IMG/VR virus record: IMGVR_UViG_3300020430_001445
Location: 1-20,040 of that record
From: a virus
Length of the DNA: 20,040 nt
Strand: one strand, 5' to 3'
The translations under genes were made by a program, and so were the position numbers. The notes under the pieces were generated by a model. The model did not search any database. It worked only from the letters and a program-made list of their open reading frames with translations, and was not told the DNA's origin. Shown here piece after piece: positions 18,406-20,040 of this stretch (positions are counted from its first letter, which is position 1; each line of letters opens with the position of its first letter).

Positions 18406-19979
18406 AAAAAAAGACATTATATAAATTAATCGAACAAGTCTTAAATGAGGCTGAAATTAAAGAACTAATGGCATCGGCAGACCCAGATTATATTGCGCAA
18501 GCTGTCGACATTGCCGTTATGCTTGGAGACGAAGAAAAACAACAAGTCATTGATGGATTTTTGCAGTTAAAGGCAGAAGATTTTTTATACAGTGCACACA
18601 CCTTAATGGAAGAAGACGATGAATTCTCAGTAAGGCAGATGATGCCGATTTACGATACAGTCAAATACACACTCCTTAGTGTCTTTAGAAAACGCAGAAT
18701 GCCTACTATCACTAGAAACCAAGACGCGTCACCATGGCTGTTGGAGCAAGCTTATTTGTTTCTGAATAGACTACATCAGAAAAAAGCGGCAGACAGAGAC
18801 ATGCTGTATTTAGCAAAAAACCCAGCAACACCAGTTAAAGTATTGAATAGATTGAAAACATACTGGATGGCCGAGGTTAGAAAATCTGCCGAGAATAACT
18901 TATCATCACGTGATCCATTAGAAGAAAAAAAGAAGCGCAAGAAGAAAGAAAAGACCAAGAAGGATGCTTGCTATCATAAGGTGAAGTCGCGTTATGATGT
19001 TTGGCCGTCTGCTTATGCTTCCGGCGCTCTTGTTAAATGTCGCAAAGTCGGAGCAAAGAATTGGGGTAACTCAAAGAAAGAATCTTTGGGCGAAGCAGAA
19101 ATTACCGACGACGAAAAAGAAGAACTGAAAGATATTTCAAAGCAACTAAAAGGCGCCGTTAAGGCTCACGGTAAGCAGGCAAAGACAATTGACAAAGCAA
19201 TTAAAAAAGAAGGCAAGAAAAACTGCGGCTGCGGTCAAGATCCCTGTAAGACATATGGTATTCAAGAACAAAAAACTGAGGAACTTGAAGAGCGATGCCA
19301 AAAGGGATATAAGACCCACGACACGCAAAAAACAAAAGAAATGTTTGGAAGAACATATCGTAATTGTGTAAAAGCCGAAGAGGGCCAACTAGACGAAGAG
19401 GGATTGAAGGCTTGGTTTGATGATGCCGATGGTGATGGACAAAGCGGCTGGGAGCAAATTGGCGGTAAATACGATGGTAAACCGTGTGCCAAGCAGCCCG
19501 GACAAAAAACCAAGCCAAAATGTGCATCCCCAGAAAAAGCAGCATCAATGACCAAAAAAGAAAGAGATAGTGCTGCTAGAAGAAAAAGAAAAAAAGATCC
19601 GAATCCAAATCGCAAAGGTAAAGCAAAAAACGTTAACACAGACCCAAAGAAAGAATCTCTATATAGAATCATCGAAGCGGTCATCGAAGAAATGAATAAC
19701 GAACTTGCCGAGGCGGAACTGGAAGAAAAGAAAAATTCAAAGTGCACCAAGGCTACAAAGAAAGCATCATCCACCCGCAAAGGAAAGAAGTGGATGAAGT
19801 GTGTAAAGAGCGACAGTGGTGGATACAAAAGAATTCACTGGGGTCAAAAGGGCGTAAGAGTTACAGGTAAATCTGGTAACACAAAAAGAAAGAAATCATT
19901 TAAGGCTAGACACAATTGTTCCAAGGCAAAATCGAATACACCACAAGGCCAAGCGTGTAAAGATTGGGCGGAAGAATAA
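18402..19979 (+). CDS. Large basic mosaic protein, probably head-associated
   Basis: 525 residues, very rich in Lys. It starts MKKKTLYKLIEQVLNEAE, a capsid-targeting-like helix ending L-N-E. Residues about 188-225 (DACYHKVKSRYDVWPSAYAS and onward to CRKVGAKNWGN) are a block I recall from many marine phage proteins. A Cys/Gly segment (NCGCGQDPC) follows near residue 275, then GLKAWFDDADGDGQSGW with KYDGKPCAKQPGQKTKPKCA and SMTKKERDSAARRKRKKDPN (about 334-410), another recurrent marine-phage block. A second copy of the starting motif (ESLYRIIEAVIEE, 418-430) precedes a last basic Cys-containing part. It reads like several small basic DNA-binding modules strung together, perhaps cut apart in the prohead. 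The function is inferred. Confidence 0.75.
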   Translation: MKKKTLYKLIEQVLNEAEIKELMASADPDYIAQAVDIAVMLGDEEKQQVIDGFLQLKAEDFLYSAHTLMEEDDEFSVRQMMPIYDTVKYTLLSVFRKRRMPTITRNQDASPWLLEQAYLFLNRLHQKKAADRDMLYLAKNPATPVKVLNRLKTYWMAEVRKSAENNLSSRDPLEEKKKRKKKEKTKKDACYHKVKSRYDVWPSAYASGALVKCRKVGAKNWGNSKKESLGEAEITDDEKEELKDISKQLKGAVKAHGKQAKTIDKAIKKEGKKNCGCGQDPCKTYGIQEQKTEELEERCQKGYKTHDTQKTKEMFGRTYRNCVKAEEGQLDEEGLKAWFDDADGDGQSGWEQIGGKYDGKPCAKQPGQKTKPKCASPEKAASMTKKERDSAARRKRKKDPNPNRKGKAKNVNTDPKKESLYRIIEAVIEEMNNELAEAELEEKKNSKCTKATKKASSTRKGKKWMKCVKSDSGGYKRIHWGQKGVRVTGKSGNTKRKKSFKARHNCSKAKSNTPQGQACKDWAEE

Positions 19980-19997
19980 AAAACTTCACCAAAAAAC

Positions 19998-20026
19998 TTG
20001 ACAAACATCCTCCAACCAGTTATATT
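19998..20026 (+). promoter_or_regulatory. Promoter for a gene beyond the window
   Basis: TTGACA at 19998-20003, 17 bases, TATATT at 20021-20026 preceded by AGT. The gene it serves starts after the window end. Confidence 0.75.
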
Positions 20027-20040
20027 ATATACATAACACA

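Noticed and set aside
19262-19828. 188-residue open frame on the minus strand
   Set aside because: It lies wholly opposite the Lys-rich gene; its Phe/Ser/Leu-rich composition is just the complement of Lys/Glu codons. No promoter or ribosome binding site.
1-20040. CRISPR array, insertion sequence, integrase or attachment site
   Set aside because: No regularly spaced repeats, transposase or integrase motifs, or tRNA-end duplications were seen on either strand.

Overview
The window looks like part of the genome of a lytic tailed phage related to T4-type myoviruses, probably marine. Every gene that can be supported lies on the + strand, tightly packed, many overlapping by 1-20 bases, in AT-rich DNA. 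The replication set is the T4 one: gp32-like ssDNA-binding protein, UvsX/RecA-like recombinase, RNase H-like 5'-3' exonuclease and gp41-like DnaB helicase. These are joined by a B12-dependent ribonucleotide reductase (NrdJ) and a flavin-dependent thymidylate synthase (ThyX), a pairing I associate with aquatic phages. The host is probably a diderm bacterium using ordinary sigma-70 promoters and GGAGG ribosome binding sites. Two lipoprotein-like products with 'DTAE' and Pro/Ser/Glu-rich linkers recall marine Deltaproteobacteria/Myxococcota, but that is only a hint.

Layout: (i) 1-1100: 3' part of a possible FtsZ/tubulin-like gene, a 30-aa lipoprotein, and an 82-aa SH3/WYL_2-like protein, with three near-identical promoters; (ii) 1138-3784: gp32-like gene, SlyD-like FKBP isomerase and UvsX, closed by a strong terminator; (iii) 3792-8422: small ORF, exonuclease, helicase, NrdJ and a small histone H1/Hc1-like protein; (iv) 8426-13309: a long operon starting with a GroES-like gene under a promoter set inside a 14-bp inverted repeat, then a protein with a candidate capsid-targeting start, ThyX, small unknowns, a nucleotidyltransferase-like protein and a J-domain protein; (v) 13317-16989: a protein with a twin-arginine motif, a small membrane protein whose end overlaps a complete tmRNA gene, tRNA-Gly(GCC), a lipoprotein, ClpS, a Cys-rich mini-ORF and three tandem small beta-barrel-like proteins; (vi) 16969-20040: a SprT-protease/DNA-methyltransferase fusion, a holin-like membrane protein, a large basic mosaic protein and a last promoter.

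Two themes stand out. First, a protein quality-control set: SlyD-like isomerase, GroES-like co-chaperonin, J-domain protein, tmRNA with an intact ALAA-ending tag, and ClpS. tmRNA and ClpS lie 1.1 kb apart, and ClpS is known to change which substrates ClpAP accepts, including ssrA-tagged ones. Second, a uniform promoter family (TTGACA, nearly always 17 bp, then TATATT preceded by GT) at ten places, nine of them ahead of genes or operons and one inside a gene. This suggests that transcription of this part of the genome uses unmodified host RNA polymerase. Four proteins begin with a short amphipathic sequence ending in L/I-x-E, like T4 capsid-targeting sequences cleaved by the prohead protease.
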